NCBI RefSeq assembly: GCF_029239295.1
Contig: NZ_JAQZBC010000002.1
Location: forward strand, 1 to 64,000
Direction: 5' to 3'
Length of the DNA: 64,000 nucleotides
From: Sphingomonas sp.
GTDB lineage: Bacteria > Pseudomonadota > Alphaproteobacteria > Sphingomonadales > Sphingomonadaceae
Part shown: positions 9,206 to 19,546 of the stretch, one piece after another
How the letters are laid out: each line of letters begins with the position of its first letter
Position numbering within the stretch: the first letter of the stretch is position 1
Translations under genes and position numbers: made by a program
The notes under the pieces: generated by a model
Seen by the model: the letters and a program-made list of their open reading frames with translations, nothing else
What the model was told of the DNA's origin: nothing
The model's database searches: none

Positions 9206-10230
9206 TGTGGCCAGTCGAACAGGACGCTCATGCCGGGGCGCAGCCCCTTCACGCGCTGCGTCGGCTCCAGCTTCACGGCAAAGGCGTGGACGTCATAGCC
9301 CGACGATTGCCGCGTGGCGCGGAAGGTCGCGTAGCTGCCCTGCGGCGCAATGTTGGTGACGCGAAAATCGACCGTCTGGCCGAGCGCGGGGATCGAGCCG
9401 CGCAGCACGCGGCCCTGCGTCATGCCCTTGAAATCATCCTCCTGAATGTTGACGGTCACCCATGGGCGATCGATCGCGATCAGCTGGATGGCGGGAAGGA
9501 TCGGGCTGACGATCTCGCCCGGCTGCACCAGCCGCCGCGACACTTCCCCGTCGATCGGCGAGACGAGCTGCGTCTCGCGCTGCATCGCGGTGGCGGCGGA
9601 CACCAGCGCCTGCGCCGAGCGGACCTGCGCGGCGGCGACTTCCTTGTTTTCCTTGCGCGTGCCAGCGGCGACCTTCTCATATTGCAGCCTGGCCGCTTCC
9701 GCGATCCGCGCGCTCGACACCATCGCCGCGCGCGCCTCATCGCGTCGCTGCGCTGCCACCACGCCCTGCTGGTAGAGGCTGTCGACACGGCGGCTGGTCG
9801 TCGCAGCCAGGTTCGCGGTGGCCTTGGCCGCCTCCCAATTCGCCCGCAGCGCCGCGATGTCCTGTTCGCGTGCGCCCTGGTCGGCGATTTCCTGCAAGGC
9901 GCGGGCGCTTTCCAGCGCGGCGTCAGCCTGCTGCGCGCCGCTTTCCACCTCCGGGGCATTCAGGATGGCGAGCACTTCGCCGCGCCGCACACGATCTCCT
10001 TCGGACACCATGATTCGGCTGAGCCGCGACAGTGCCTTGGTGGCGACGTTGACCTCCTCCGCCTCGACCTCCCCCTGCAACGGCGGGGCAGCGGGGCGGC
10101 TGGCGAGCCACAGGCCGATCGCGACGGCAATGGCGACGACGGCGAGGCCGCCCCACAGCAGCCAGCGCGTGCGCCGCGCGGGAGGCGCTTCGTCCGCGCT
10201 CGCCGTCTCCGGAGCAGGCCGATCGTTCAT
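9202..10230 (-). CDS. HlyD-family periplasmic adaptor (membrane fusion) protein
   Basis: A 342-residue membrane-fusion protein. A cytoplasmic Pro/Ala-rich start precedes a single transmembrane anchor (about 22-43). A split lipoyl domain follows (VSEGDRVRRGEVLAIL and LVSPIDGEVSRRLVQPGE), separated by an alpha-helical hairpin (about 105-210) and followed by a beta-barrel domain. It should link the inner-membrane permeases to the TolC-like channel. The gene overlaps its neighbours by 4 nt on both sides. Substrate unknown. Confidence 0.92.
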   Translation of the reverse strand: MNDRPAPETASADEAPPARRTRWLLWGGLAVVAIAVAIGLWLASRPAAPPLQGEVEAEEVNVATKALSRLSRIMVSEGDRVRRGEVLAILNAPEVESGAQQADAALESARALQEIADQGAREQDIAALRANWEAAKATANLAATTSRRVDSLYQQGVVAAQRRDEARAAMVSSARIAEAARLQYEKVAAGTRKENKEVAAAQVRSAQALVSAATAMQRETQLVSPIDGEVSRRLVQPGEIVSPILPAIQLIAIDRPWVTVNIQEDDFKGMTQGRVLRGSIPALGQTVDFRVTNIAPQGSYATFRATRQSSGYDVHAFAVKLEPTQRVKGLRPGMSVLFDWPQ

Positions 10231-11780
10231 CGTGTCGCCAAGATCGGGACCCGGACGTTGGCCGCTGCCAGATAGCCCGGAAAAGAGTCGAGACGCCCCG
10301 CCGCGGTCAGCAACGCGGCAAGTGCGAGATCATATTCATACGCCGTGGCCACCCGCTGCGTACGCGTCGCCGCCAGCGCCGCCTCTGCCCCCGTTACCTC
10401 CGTCACGGTTCCCTCCCCTTCGCGGAAGCTGATCCGCTGGACGCGCAAATTCTCGGTCGCCGCTGCGAGGCTGCTGTCGAGCGAGACAAAGGATCGGCGC
10501 GCGCTTTCCACCAGGTTCCACGCGCGCAACGTTGCCGTACGGCTCGTCTGCCGCGCGCCGCGCGCGGTTTCGTCGGCGGCGGCCTCCTGCTCGCGGGCAG
10601 CCGCAACCGCCTGCGACCGCCCGACATTGGAGAGCAGCGTGTAACGCACGCCGACGCCCAGAATCCAATCCGGCTCCACCGGCAAGGCGTTGGAACGATT
10701 GAGATTGTATTCGCCGAACGCGAACGCCTGCGGCCGCTGACGCGACCTCGCCAGATCGACGCCAGCGCGCGCCACCGCCTTGGCCGCATCCGCCTCACGC
10801 GTTTGCGGCAGGTCGTCTTCGCCGCCCAGGAACTCACTCGATGGAGGCAGCGGCGCTGTCTGTACGAACAAGGACGTCGTGGGCGTCACGCCCTCCACCT
10901 CGAGCAGCCCCGCAAGGTCGCTGCGCGCGCTGTCATGCGCCAAAACTGCGCGCTCATATTGCCGTTCGGCAGCGTCGCGGGCGACCTGCGCCTCCAGCCG
11001 CCGCGCACGCGGGATGAAGCCCGCCATCTCCAGCTTCACCGCATCGGACAGCAGATCATCGAGCGCCTCGAGCGATTGCCGCGTCGAATCCTCGAGCGAG
11101 GCGGCGGCGAGCTGGCCGAAATAGGCGCGGATCAGATTTACTTGCGTCAGATCGCGCGCCGACCGCGCGCGCGCTTCACTCAGCGCGGTCCCCGCCTCCG
11201 CGCCCCGCTTGATCGCCGATATGGCCCCCCCGGTGTAGATCGGCAGGATCCCCTGCACCGTCGGGCGGAACACGTCCTGCCGGAAGCGGTAGGACAATTC
11301 GCTCGGCAAAGCGGAGAACAGGCCCGGCAGCGCCTGCGAAATCCGGCCTACGACGTCGGCAGCGATTGCCTGGAACTCTGGCGCGACCGAGCCGGGGATC
11401 GAATTCAGGAAGCTGTTCGTGCTGTCGAGCGCGTCGCGGCGGGGACCGGTGAGGTCCAGCGACAGCGTCTTTTGATATTCGACATATTGCGCCGAGACGG
11501 TGACGATCGGGCGGTTGAGCGTGGACAGCGATTCTTCGGTGAGCCGCGCGGCGTTCTGGGCATGTTTGGCGGCGGCCAGGGCCGGCGCCACCCGGTCCGA
11601 TCGCTCAAGCGCCGCGCTGAAGCTCATCGCGACCGGCTGGGCCATGGCGGCGGGGGCGCTGCATAGCGTGGCGGCTGTGACCAGGGCGATCCAGCGCCCG
11701 TTACCCCGGCGAAAACCGCAATCGTGCCCGCCCGTAAGCGAGGGGACCGGATCGCAGCGGCGGGGGACCCCTCTCCACAT
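10227..11780 (-). CDS. TolC-family outer-membrane efflux channel
   Basis: A 517-residue outer-membrane factor with two repeats of long coiled-coil helices and a signal sequence whose hydrophobic core is WIALVTAATLCSAPAAMA (about residues 30-48). The start is uncertain. No ATG or GTG lies close to the signal core, so the nearest ATG (11780) gives an unusually long n-region of about 30 residues; a TTG at 11816 is further upstream. First gene of the four-gene export operon, overlapping hlyD by 4 nt. It supplies the exit duct across the outer membrane. Confidence 0.88.
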   Translation of the reverse strand: MWRGVPRRCDPVPSLTGGHDCGFRRGNGRWIALVTAATLCSAPAAMAQPVAMSFSAALERSDRVAPALAAAKHAQNAARLTEESLSTLNRPIVTVSAQYVEYQKTLSLDLTGPRRDALDSTNSFLNSIPGSVAPEFQAIAADVVGRISQALPGLFSALPSELSYRFRQDVFRPTVQGILPIYTGGAISAIKRGAEAGTALSEARARSARDLTQVNLIRAYFGQLAAASLEDSTRQSLEALDDLLSDAVKLEMAGFIPRARRLEAQVARDAAERQYERAVLAHDSARSDLAGLLEVEGVTPTTSLFVQTAPLPPSSEFLGGEDDLPQTREADAAKAVARAGVDLARSRQRPQAFAFGEYNLNRSNALPVEPDWILGVGVRYTLLSNVGRSQAVAAAREQEAAADETARGARQTSRTATLRAWNLVESARRSFVSLDSSLAAATENLRVQRISFREGEGTVTEVTGAEAALAATRTQRVATAYEYDLALAALLTAAGRLDSFPGYLAAANVRVPILATR

Positions 11781-11941
11781 CGCGGCAGCGTACGCCGGTT
11801 CCCTGGCGAATGCCAACTGAGGGAGAACCGATAGAAGGAAGGATCATGGCGGTGGGGGACCAACCCGATTTCGGGCGTTCCCCCGCGCTGTGTCGGGAGC
11901 CCGAACAGGCGAAGGAATGGACGGTCACAAATAAAAGAAAG

Positions 11942-12031
<90 letters not shown>

Positions 12032-12153
12032 GCGAGGGTCCGGCCAACGCAATAAAGCGCGAACCGGCGGTCGAAGGCGGCGCCTCTAACGCGCTTGTTT
12101 GCATTGCGCAAGCGGCTGCTTGTGCAGCGCGCAACAACCACTAGATTGGTATC

Positions 12154-12561
12154 ATGCCTTCTGCCCCCAGTTCCTTGTCGACGACGTCCCTGTCGGTCAC
12201 CTCCGTGTCGGTCACCGATGCGCCGGCACCGCCGACGATTGCGCATGCGCGCTTCTCGATCGGAGACATCGTGCGTCACCGCATGCTCGATTTTCGCGGG
12301 GTGGTGTTCGACGTCGATCCGGTCTTCGCGAATACCGAGGAATGGTATCAGTCGATTCCAGAGGGGATCCGGCCGAACAAGGACCAGCCGTTCTACCATC
12401 TGCTCGCGGAGAACGCCGAATCGACCTATGTCGCATACGTCAGCCAGCAGAATCTGGTGCATGACGCCAGCGACGAGCCGGTCGATCACCCGGCGATCCC
12501 CGGCCTCTTCACGGGGCTGAGCGAGGGTCGCTACCTGTTACGGCGTGAGCACCGCCACTGA
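12154..12561 (+). CDS. hspQ: heat shock protein HspQ (hemimethylated-DNA-binding-like domain)
   Basis: A 135-residue protein with the HspQ/YccV domain from about residue 32 (FSIGDIVRHRMLDFRGVVFD) to near the C terminus, including EWYQSIP and the DQPFYHLL and AYVSQQNLV segments. In Enterobacteria HspQ modulates Lon protease specificity and binds hemimethylated oriC DNA. The first 30 residues are a Ser/Thr/Val/Pro-rich extension absent from the E. coli protein; no later ATG precedes the domain. It is a single gene with no obvious Shine-Dalgarno. Confidence 0.9.
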   Translation: MPSAPSSLSTTSLSVTSVSVTDAPAPPTIAHARFSIGDIVRHRMLDFRGVVFDVDPVFANTEEWYQSIPEGIRPNKDQPFYHLLAENAESTYVAYVSQQNLVHDASDEPVDHPAIPGLFTGLSEGRYLLRREHRH

Positions 12562-12603
12562 ACGCTGATCAGGGGTAATTGCCGTCGACGCCCCTGTGCG
12601 GCG

Positions 12604-12632
12604 TTGACAAACCGGCGCGACTCTCCTAGCTG
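12604..12632 (+). promoter_or_regulatory. promoter of rplU-rpmA
   Basis: TTGACA (12604-12609), a 17-nt spacer and TAGCTG (12627-12632) lie about 60 nt before rplU. The -35 is perfect and the -10 is of a TAG type. A similar arrangement precedes rplJ in this window. Confidence 0.55.
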
Positions 12633-12692
12633 CGCCCTTCCTCCTGGCCCGGCAATCCGGACCGGGCACAAGCATTTGGATAGAGTCAGGCC

Positions 12693-12998
12693 ATGTTCGC
12701 AGTCGTGCGCACGGGCGGCAAGCAGTATCGCGTTGCCGCCGGAGACAAGATCGTCGTCGAGAAGCTGGAGGGCGATGCCGGCGCCTCCGTCACGCTGAGC
12801 GACGTACTGCTGGCCGGCGAAGGTTCGGAGCTGAAGCCGACCGACGGACTCACCGTCGCTGCCGAGATCATCGCGCAGGCCAAGGGCGAGAAGGTCATCG
12901 TCTTCAAGAAGCGCCGCCGTCACAACTATCGCCGCCGCAATGGCCACCGCCAGAATCACACGATCCTGAAGATCGTGTCGATCGGCGCGCAGGCATAA
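12693..12998 (+). CDS. rplU: 50S ribosomal protein L21
   Basis: A 101-residue L21 starting [14 protein letters not shown], the family signature, and containing the conserved basic [14 protein letters not shown] segment near the C terminus. Length matches the family. It is co-transcribed with rpmA 24 nt downstream, the usual bacterial pair, and lies behind a strong -35/-10 candidate. Confidence 0.98.
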   Translation: MFAVVRTGGKQYRVAAGDKIVVEKLEGDAGASVTLSDVLLAGEGSELKPTDGLTVAAEIIAQAKGEKVIVFKKRRRHNYRRRNGHRQNHTILKIVSIGAQA

Positions 12999-13022
12999 CG
13001 CGAAGCGTAAGGAGCAAGCACC

Positions 13023-13292
13023 ATGGCACATAAGAAAGCAGGCGGCTCGTCGCGTAACGGTCGTGATTCGGCCGGTCGTCGTCTTGGCGTGAAGAAGTTC
13101 GGCGGTCAGGAAGCGATCGCAGGCAACATCCTCGTGCGTCAGCGCGGGACGAAGTTCTATCCGGGCCGCAACGTCGGCATCGGCAAGGACCACACCCTTT
13201 TCGCGCTCGTCGACGGCCGCGTGGTATTCCACGACGGTAAGCTCGGCCGTAAATTCTGTTCGGTCGACATGATTGCCGAGGCGGCAGAATAA
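13023..13292 (+). CDS. rpmA: 50S ribosomal protein L27
   Basis: An 89-residue L27 beginning [16 protein letters not shown], whose flexible N-terminal tail reaches the peptidyl-transferase centre, followed by the conserved [19 protein letters not shown] core. An AGGAG Shine-Dalgarno precedes the start. It is followed by an intrinsic terminator about 70 nt after the stop. Confidence 0.98.
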   Translation: MAHKKAGGSSRNGRDSAGRRLGVKKFGGQEAIAGNILVRQRGTKFYPGRNVGIGKDHTLFALVDGRVVFHDGKLGRKFCSVDMIAEAAE

Positions 13293-13364
13293 CATCGGGC
13301 GACCATCCGGGTTGCCCACCAGGGCGATCCGGAGCCTCCATCAGGGAGGCCAGCCACCAATTAA

Positions 13365-13396
13365 GGGAGCCGGGTCCGCCCAGGCTCCCTTTTTTA
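13365..13396 (+). terminator. rho-independent terminator of rplU-rpmA
   Basis: GGGAGCC (13365-13371) pairs with GGCTCCC (13383-13389) and is followed directly by six T. Confidence 0.9.
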
Positions 13397-13474
13397 TTGC
13401 TCCCTCAATCCATCGCGCTGTCGCCGGCCCGTCATCGGACCCGGCTAGCGGCGCGTCAGGCGAGGAGGGCGCAG

Positions 13475-14026
13475 ATGTTCGCGCGGACGAAGAGATTGAC
13501 GTTGCGGCCGGGATGGCCGGAAGAGGCCGAGAGCCTGCACCAAACGATCGCCCACGAAGCGGTGGCGATGAAGCTGGCGCAGCTACCCTGGCCCTATACG
13601 CAGGCCGATGCGGAGGCATTTCTGTCCATGCCGCGCGGCGCGGCCGACGCGCGCTTCCTGATCCTGACGCATGACGCCGCTTATCCGCAAATGGTGGGTG
13701 GCATCGCGCTGACCGATCATGGCAGCGGGTTGATGGAGCTTGGCTATTGGCTGACACCAACGGCCTGGGGCCGCGGCTATGCGACCGAGGCCGCGCGTGC
13801 GGTGGTCGACATGGCGCGCCATGCCCTGCCCGCGCGGCGGATCGAGGCGCGGCATCATCTCGACAATGCGCCCTCGCGCCGCGTGCTCGAGAAGCTCGGT
13901 TTTCGCGAGATCCGGCGCGAGCCGAGCTATTCGGTGGCGCAGGGGCGCGATGTCGATAGCGCGGTCATGGCACTCGACCTTGGGCAGGACGAAGAGGTGC
14001 CGACCCGAATGGCGATCGCCGCCTGA
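13475..14026 (+). CDS. GNAT-family N-acetyltransferase (RimJ-like)
   Basis: A 183-residue GNAT acetyltransferase. It has the N-terminal RLTLRPGWPEEAESL pattern of RimJ/RimL-type enzymes, the central ELGYWLTPTAWGRGYATEAARA acetyl-CoA pyrophosphate-binding motif (a GRGYA core), and the C-terminal NAPSRRVLEKLGF segment. The start is set by an AGGAGG Shine-Dalgarno 7 nt upstream of 13475; the frame is open earlier but runs through the rpmA terminator. Acceptor substrate unknown; protein N-termini or small amines are possible. Confidence 0.88.
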   Translation: MFARTKRLTLRPGWPEEAESLHQTIAHEAVAMKLAQLPWPYTQADAEAFLSMPRGAADARFLILTHDAAYPQMVGGIALTDHGSGLMELGYWLTPTAWGRGYATEAARAVVDMARHALPARRIEARHHLDNAPSRRVLEKLGFREIRREPSYSVAQGRDVDSAVMALDLGQDEEVPTRMAIAA

Positions 14027-14177
14027 CCGCCTGATCGGCTCCCTTCCGCCTTTGAAATGCGCGATTCGTGCCATGGCGTGGCGCGGTGACGGATGCCCTC
14101 CCGTGCGTCGCCCCGCCCGCCCTGCCGCTGCGTAAACCAAAGGATTGCAAAACATTTCCGATGCGCCGACACGCCCG

Positions 14178-14768
14178 ATGATGTCCGTGACCCCGCTTCG
14201 CCGTCGCATGAGTCCCGAGGAGTCGCGCAGCGCCGCGCTGTCGGCGGCACGCGAACTGCTGGTGGAGGTCGGTCCCCAGGCCGTGACCCTGAAAGCGGTC
14301 GGTGCGCGGATCGGGCGGACCCATGCCAACCTCCTTCACCATTTCGGCTCGGCCGAGGGGCTGCAGAAGGCGTTGATACAGGATCTGGCGGCGCGCATCG
14401 TCGGCACGATCAAGGCGGCTGTACTCCGCTCCCGCGAGGCCGAGGATCCTGCCGAGGTCGTCGACCTGACCTTTGACGCGTTTGGCCGCAACGGCGCCGG
14501 CGCCCTGGCCAGCTGGATGATCCTTTCCGGAAACGAGAATGCGCTCGATCCCATTCTGACGGCGATCCACGATCTGGTCGAGGATCTGGCGCAGGACCAT
14601 CACGGCGGTGCGCCGATTCGTGAGGAAACGCTTCAGCTCGTGCTGATGGCGCTGGGCGATGCGCTGCTTGGCGCACCTATGGCCAAGGCGCTTGGGCTGC
14701 CGCGCGACACCGCCCGCCACCTGGCCCGCGGCATGTTGCTGGCCGATCGCGGCCGACCGGACCGCTAG
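14178..14768 (+). CDS. TetR/AcrR-family transcriptional regulator
   Basis: A 196-residue regulator with an N-terminal TetR helix-turn-helix (about 15-60: SAARELLVEVGPQAVTLKAV, RIGRTHANLLHHFGSAEGL) and a helical ligand domain. Start uncertain: ATG at 14178 or TTG at 14145, the latter directly behind AAAGGA. The gene is convergent with the DUF1294 gene, ending 4 nt inside it. Its target and effector cannot be deduced. Confidence 0.85.
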   Translation: MMSVTPLRRRMSPEESRSAALSAARELLVEVGPQAVTLKAVGARIGRTHANLLHHFGSAEGLQKALIQDLAARIVGTIKAAVLRSREAEDPAEVVDLTFDAFGRNGAGALASWMILSGNENALDPILTAIHDLVEDLAQDHHGGAPIREETLQLVLMALGDALLGAPMAKALGLPRDTARHLARGMLLADRGRPDR

Positions 14769-15043
14769 ACGATCAGCAGGCCGATCACCGCACCGGCCTG
14801 GATAGCGACGATCAGCAAAAGTCTGGTCGAAAATGGCTCCTTGCGCGTCTTGTGCCGGAACAGTCGCCGCGCCAGCAGCGCGCCTGGCGAACCGCCCAGC
14901 ATGGCGAGTTGCAGCAGATTGGCTTCCGAAATCCTGCGCTGCCCCGCGACGGCGCGACGCTTGTCGGACCGGAAGGCTGCCACCGTGGCGATGTTGATCA
15001 CCAGCAGCACGAAGAACAGGAACAGGATGATATCGCCCTTCAT
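14765..15043 (-). CDS. DUF1294 small membrane protein
   Basis: A 92-residue protein with an N-terminal transmembrane segment (about 5-24), the conserved DKRRA..ISEANLLQLAMLGGSPGA motif of the DUF1294 family, a basic stretch, and a C-terminal transmembrane segment (about 73-91). Function of the family is unknown; it occurs alone or fused to cold-shock domains. It is convergent with the TetR gene and divergent from obgE. Confidence 0.85.
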   Translation of the reverse strand: MKGDIILFLFFVLLVINIATVAAFRSDKRRAVAGQRRISEANLLQLAMLGGSPGALLARRLFRHKTRKEPFSTRLLLIVAIQAGAVIGLLIV

Positions 15044-15117
15044 GATGCAGCCTTTTGGGACACGGTCGGCGCATGATGGCGCCCCCTCGCCCGTTCATGT
15101 CGCTTTACCCCTGCTAA

Positions 15118-16185
<1,068 letters not shown>

Positions 16186-16196
16186 GCCGCCCGATT

Positions 16197-16216
16197 CGCT
16201 GCCCGGGCGGGCAGCG
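16197..16216 (+). terminator. hairpin after obgE
   Basis: CGCTGCCC (16197-16204) pairs with GGGCAGCG (16209-16216) across a 4-nt loop, 12 nt after the obgE stop. No U-tract follows, so it may only attenuate or protect the transcript. Confidence 0.35.
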
Positions 16217-16264
16217 GGCGCGTTGCGCTTGGCAGGGGCGCCCGCGCGCCCTACTCGCCCGGCC

Positions 16265-16849
16265 ATGACTGTCCGTTCGTTATTCCCGACCCATTTCTAC
16301 GAAGCTGACCTCGGCGACGCGTCGCTGCTGGAGGAGCTGGAGGAATCGGTTCGGGCGTTGGCGGCCGACGATACGGCCGGGCGACGCTGGTCCAAGGAGC
16401 ATGGCTATCGCGGCTATACCTCCTACGCCTCGCTCGACGATCTGCCGCAGCGTGACCCGGCGTTCGCCGACCTGAAGCGGCACCTCGATCGGCATGTAGC
16501 GCGCTTTGCCGAGGCCTGTGGATTCCAGCTCGGCGGTCGCAAGCTCAAGCTGGATAGCCTGTGGGTCAATCTGCTGAAGCCCGGCGGCGCGCACAGCGGC
16601 CACATCCACCCGCACAGCGTGGTATCGGGCACGATCTATGTCACCGTGCCGCCCGGCGCCGGGGCGCTCCGGCTGGAGGATCCGCGCCTTGGGCTGATGA
16701 TGGCCGCCCCGCCGCGCGAGGATACCTTCGTCCATGCGGTGCCGGCCCCCGGCTCGATCTTCCTGTGGGAAAGCTGGCTGCGCCACGAGGTGATGCCCAG
16801 CACGGCAAAGTCCGATCGGATCAGCGTCAGCTTCAACTACCGCTGGTAA
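16265..16849 (+). CDS. putative 2OG-Fe(II) oxygenase
   Basis: A 194-residue protein of the small 2-oxoglutarate/Fe(II)-oxygenase-like family (TIGR02466 type). It begins VRSLFPTHFYEADL and carries the HSGHIHPHSVVSGTIYV segment, in which HIHPHS probably supplies metal-binding residues, and a late LWESWLRHEVMPS segment with a second conserved His. It ends ISVSFNYRW, the usual family C-terminus. The start at 16265 follows family length; the frame stays open into obgE upstream. Substrate unknown. It lies between obgE and ychF, all on one strand. Confidence 0.85.
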   Translation: MTVRSLFPTHFYEADLGDASLLEELEESVRALAADDTAGRRWSKEHGYRGYTSYASLDDLPQRDPAFADLKRHLDRHVARFAEACGFQLGGRKLKLDSLWVNLLKPGGAHSGHIHPHSVVSGTIYVTVPPGAGALRLEDPRLGLMMAAPPREDTFVHAVPAPGSIFLWESWLRHEVMPSTAKSDRISVSFNYRW

Positions 16850-16926
16850 CGCCTGCATCGGTGAGGCTGGCGTGGCGCGGCATCGCGCATTAAGGCCGCC
16901 GCAACACCTAATCTCAAGGATCTATC

Positions 16927-18027
16927 ATGGGTTTTCGCTGCGGCATCGTGGGCCTGCCCAATGTGGGCAAGTCCACTCTCTTCAACGCGCTGACCGAAAC
17001 GGCCGCGGCGCAGGCGGCGAATTATCCGTTCTGCACGATCGAGCCGAACGTCGGCAATGTCGGCGTGCCCGACCCCCGGCTGCAGAAGCTGGCGGAGATC
17101 GCCAAATCGGCGAAGGTCATCGAGACACAGCTCGCCTTCGTCGACATCGCTGGCCTGGTGCGCGGCGCGTCAAAGGGCGAAGGCCTGGGCAACCAGTTCC
17201 TCGGCAACATCCGCGAGGTGGACGCGATCGTCCATGTCCTGCGTTGCTTCGAGGACGGCGACGTGACTCACGTCGAGGGCAAGATCGATCCGATCGCCGA
17301 TGCCGAGACGGTCGAGACCGAGCTGATGCTCGCCGACCTGGAAAGCCTGGAGAAGCGGGTGCCCAACCTCATCAAGAAGGGGCAGCAGGGCGACAAGGAA
17401 GCCAAGATCGGCGCCAGCGTCCTCGGCCAGGCGCTTGAGCTGCTGCGCGAGGGCAAGCCTGCCCGACTGACCCAGCCCAAGGACGTGGAGGAAGAACGCG
17501 TCTTCTCCCAGGCGCAGCTCATCACCGCCAAGCCGGTGCTGTACGTCTGCAACGTCGACGAGGCCCATGCCGCAAACGGCAATGAGCTGTCCGCGCGCGT
17601 GTTCGAGAAGGCCGCTGCCGAGGGCGCCGAGGCAGTCGTCGTCTCCGCCGCGATCGAGGCGGAAATCGCCACCATGCCGGCCGAGGATCGCGGCGAGTTC
17701 CTGTCCGAACTGGGGCTGGAGGAAACCGGCCTCGCCCGCGTCATCCGCGCCGGGTACAAGCTGCTCAACTTGCTGACCTTCTTCACCGTCGGCCCCAAGG
17801 AAGCACGCGCCTGGACGATCCCTGCGGGGTCGAAGGCGCCGCAGGCCGCCGGCGCGATCCACAGCGATTTCGAGCGCGGCTTCATTCGTGCCGAGACGAT
17901 CGCATTCGACGATTACGTCGCATGCGGCGGCGAAGCGGGCGCGCGCGAGTCGGGCAAGCTGCGCCAGGAAGGCAAGGAATATGTCGTCCACGACGGCGAC
18001 GTGATGCTTTTCCGCTTCAACGTCTGA
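16927..18027 (+). CDS. ychF: redox-regulated ATPase YchF (Obg-like)
   Basis: A 366-residue YchF/OLA1 P-loop protein. G1 is GLPNVGKST near residue 9, followed by switch motif [17 protein letters not shown], a coiled-coil insertion and a C-terminal TGS domain (about 280-364, [17 protein letters not shown]) ending VMLFRFNV. YchF prefers ATP and interacts with ribosomes and stress responses. It is followed by a very strong terminator shared with convergent dnaA. Confidence 0.97.
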   Translation: MGFRCGIVGLPNVGKSTLFNALTETAAAQAANYPFCTIEPNVGNVGVPDPRLQKLAEIAKSAKVIETQLAFVDIAGLVRGASKGEGLGNQFLGNIREVDAIVHVLRCFEDGDVTHVEGKIDPIADAETVETELMLADLESLEKRVPNLIKKGQQGDKEAKIGASVLGQALELLREGKPARLTQPKDVEEERVFSQAQLITAKPVLYVCNVDEAHAANGNELSARVFEKAAAEGAEAVVVSAAIEAEIATMPAEDRGEFLSELGLEETGLARVIRAGYKLLNLLTFFTVGPKEARAWTIPAGSKAPQAAGAIHSDFERGFIRAETIAFDDYVACGGEAGARESGKLRQEGKEYVVHDGDVMLFRFNV

Positions 18028-18038
18028 TCAACAACAAG

Positions 18039-18080
18039 AAACCGCCGGCAGCGCGCTGACGCTGCCGGCGGTTTCTGTTT
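18039..18080 (+). terminator. bidirectional terminator between ychF and dnaA
   Basis: A perfect 15-bp stem (18039-18053 with 18060-18074) closes a 6-nt loop. T-rich sequence follows on the plus strand (TTTCTGTTT) and A-rich sequence precedes it (U-rich on the minus strand), so it can stop both ychF and dnaA transcripts. Confidence 0.9.
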
Positions 18081-18145
18081 GGCCGGACTGAGAATTTCTG
18101 GCGCGGGGTGAGCGGCGTCAGCGCGCTCCGCCCGCGATCAGGCGC

Positions 18146-19546
18146 TCACGCTTCCAGGTCGCGCATCAGCGCGCGCACTGCGCTATCCACATCGCCATCG
18201 GTATCGCGCAATTCCTCGATCCGCCGCACGGCATGGATCACGGTGGAATGGTCGCGACCGCCGAACTTGCGCCCGATCTCGGGCAGCGATCGCGTGGTCA
18301 GCCGCTTGGCGAGATACATGGCGATCTGCCGTGGCCGCGCCACCGCCCGCGCGCGGCGTGCAGAGATCAGGTCCAGCGGCTTCAGATCGAAATGCTGCGA
18401 CACCCGCTTCTGGATTTCGTCGATCGTCACGCGGCGCTGGCTGCCGCGCAGCACGTCGCCCAGCGTGGCAATGGCAAAATCCAGATCCAGCGTCTCGCCG
18501 GTCAGCTGCGCATAGGCGATGACCCGGTTCAGCGCGCCTTCCAGCTCGCGGATATTGTTGGTGATCCGCCCGGCCAGCATGTCCAGCACGTCACCCGGCA
18601 CGCGGGTGTCGGGCATGTCGGCGATCTTGCGGTCGAGCAGCGTACGGCGCAGTTCGAGCGACGGCGGCTTGATGTCCGCGACGAGGCCCATCGCCATCCG
18701 GCCGATGATGCGCTGCTCGATGCCGTCCAGCGCCTGCGGGGAGCGATCGGCCGAAATGACCAGCCGCTTGCCAGCGCCCATGATCTCATTGACCGTATGG
18801 AAGAACTCTTCCTGCGTCGCGTCCTTGCCGGCGATGAACTGCAGATCGTCGATCAGCAGCAGGTCGGCGGAGCGCAGGCGGATCTTGAATGCAAAGGTAT
18901 CGCGCGCGCGCAGCGCGGCGACGAAATCGAACATGAACCGCTCGGCCGACATCGCGATCACCCGCGCGCCGGGGACCGCCGCCATGAAGGCATGGCCAAT
19001 GGCGTGCATCAGGTGGGTCTTGCCCTGCCCGGTGCCGCCATGAAGGAACAACGGGCTGAAGCGGACGGCGCCAGGCTTGGCCAATTGCTTGGCTGCGTTG
19101 AATGCGACCTTGTTCGACGCGTCGACGACGAACCGGTCAAAGGTGTAGCGCGGCTCCAGCGCCGGACGCTCGAAATCGATACCCGGCGTCGCCGCGACAG
19201 GTGCCGGAGCCGGCACGGCGGCCGGCGCGGCCGCCAGCGCAATCACTGCGGCACCGGGGCGTGCGGCCGCCGTCTCGATCTCCACCGACCGGATGTCGGG
19301 CATGATCGCGCGGAACTCGTGGAACAGCCGCTCGGCATAATGGCTGCGGACCCAGTTCGTGGCGAAGGCCGACGGCAACGTCAGCCGCACCCGATCCGGG
19401 TCGCCTGCTTCGTCGAGCTGCATCGGCTTCAGCCACTGATCGAACAGGCGGACGCCGGCAGACTCGCGCAGGTTGGCGCGCACCCGCGCCCAAGCCTTTG
19501 CGAGGTCAGTACCTTCGTCAGCAGTTCGGTTATGTGACAATGGCAC
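18146..19546 (-). CDS. dnaA: chromosomal replication initiator DnaA
   Basis: A 466-residue DnaA. Domain I (about 10-90) contains VRLFDQWLKPM. A Pro/Ala-rich linker follows, then the AAA+ domain with Walker A GGTGQGKTHL and Walker B LLLIDDLQF. Domain IV carries the DnaA-box-binding signature GGRDHSTVIHAVRRIEEL near the C terminus. The start is a GTG (19546) behind GAGGAAGG with 6-nt spacing; the longer upstream frame has no family similarity. It opens replication at oriC. No rpsT or dnaN neighbour is visible. Confidence 0.95.
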   Translation of the reverse strand: MPLSHNRTADEGTDLAKAWARVRANLRESAGVRLFDQWLKPMQLDEAGDPDRVRLTLPSAFATNWVRSHYAERLFHEFRAIMPDIRSVEIETAAARPGAAVIALAAAPAAVPAPAPVAATPGIDFERPALEPRYTFDRFVVDASNKVAFNAAKQLAKPGAVRFSPLFLHGGTGQGKTHLMHAIGHAFMAAVPGARVIAMSAERFMFDFVAALRARDTFAFKIRLRSADLLLIDDLQFIAGKDATQEEFFHTVNEIMGAGKRLVISADRSPQALDGIEQRIIGRMAMGLVADIKPPSLELRRTLLDRKIADMPDTRVPGDVLDMLAGRITNNIRELEGALNRVIAYAQLTGETLDLDFAIATLGDVLRGSQRRVTIDEIQKRVSQHFDLKPLDLISARRARAVARPRQIAMYLAKRLTTRSLPEIGRKFGGRDHSTVIHAVRRIEELRDTDGDVDSAVRALMRDLEA

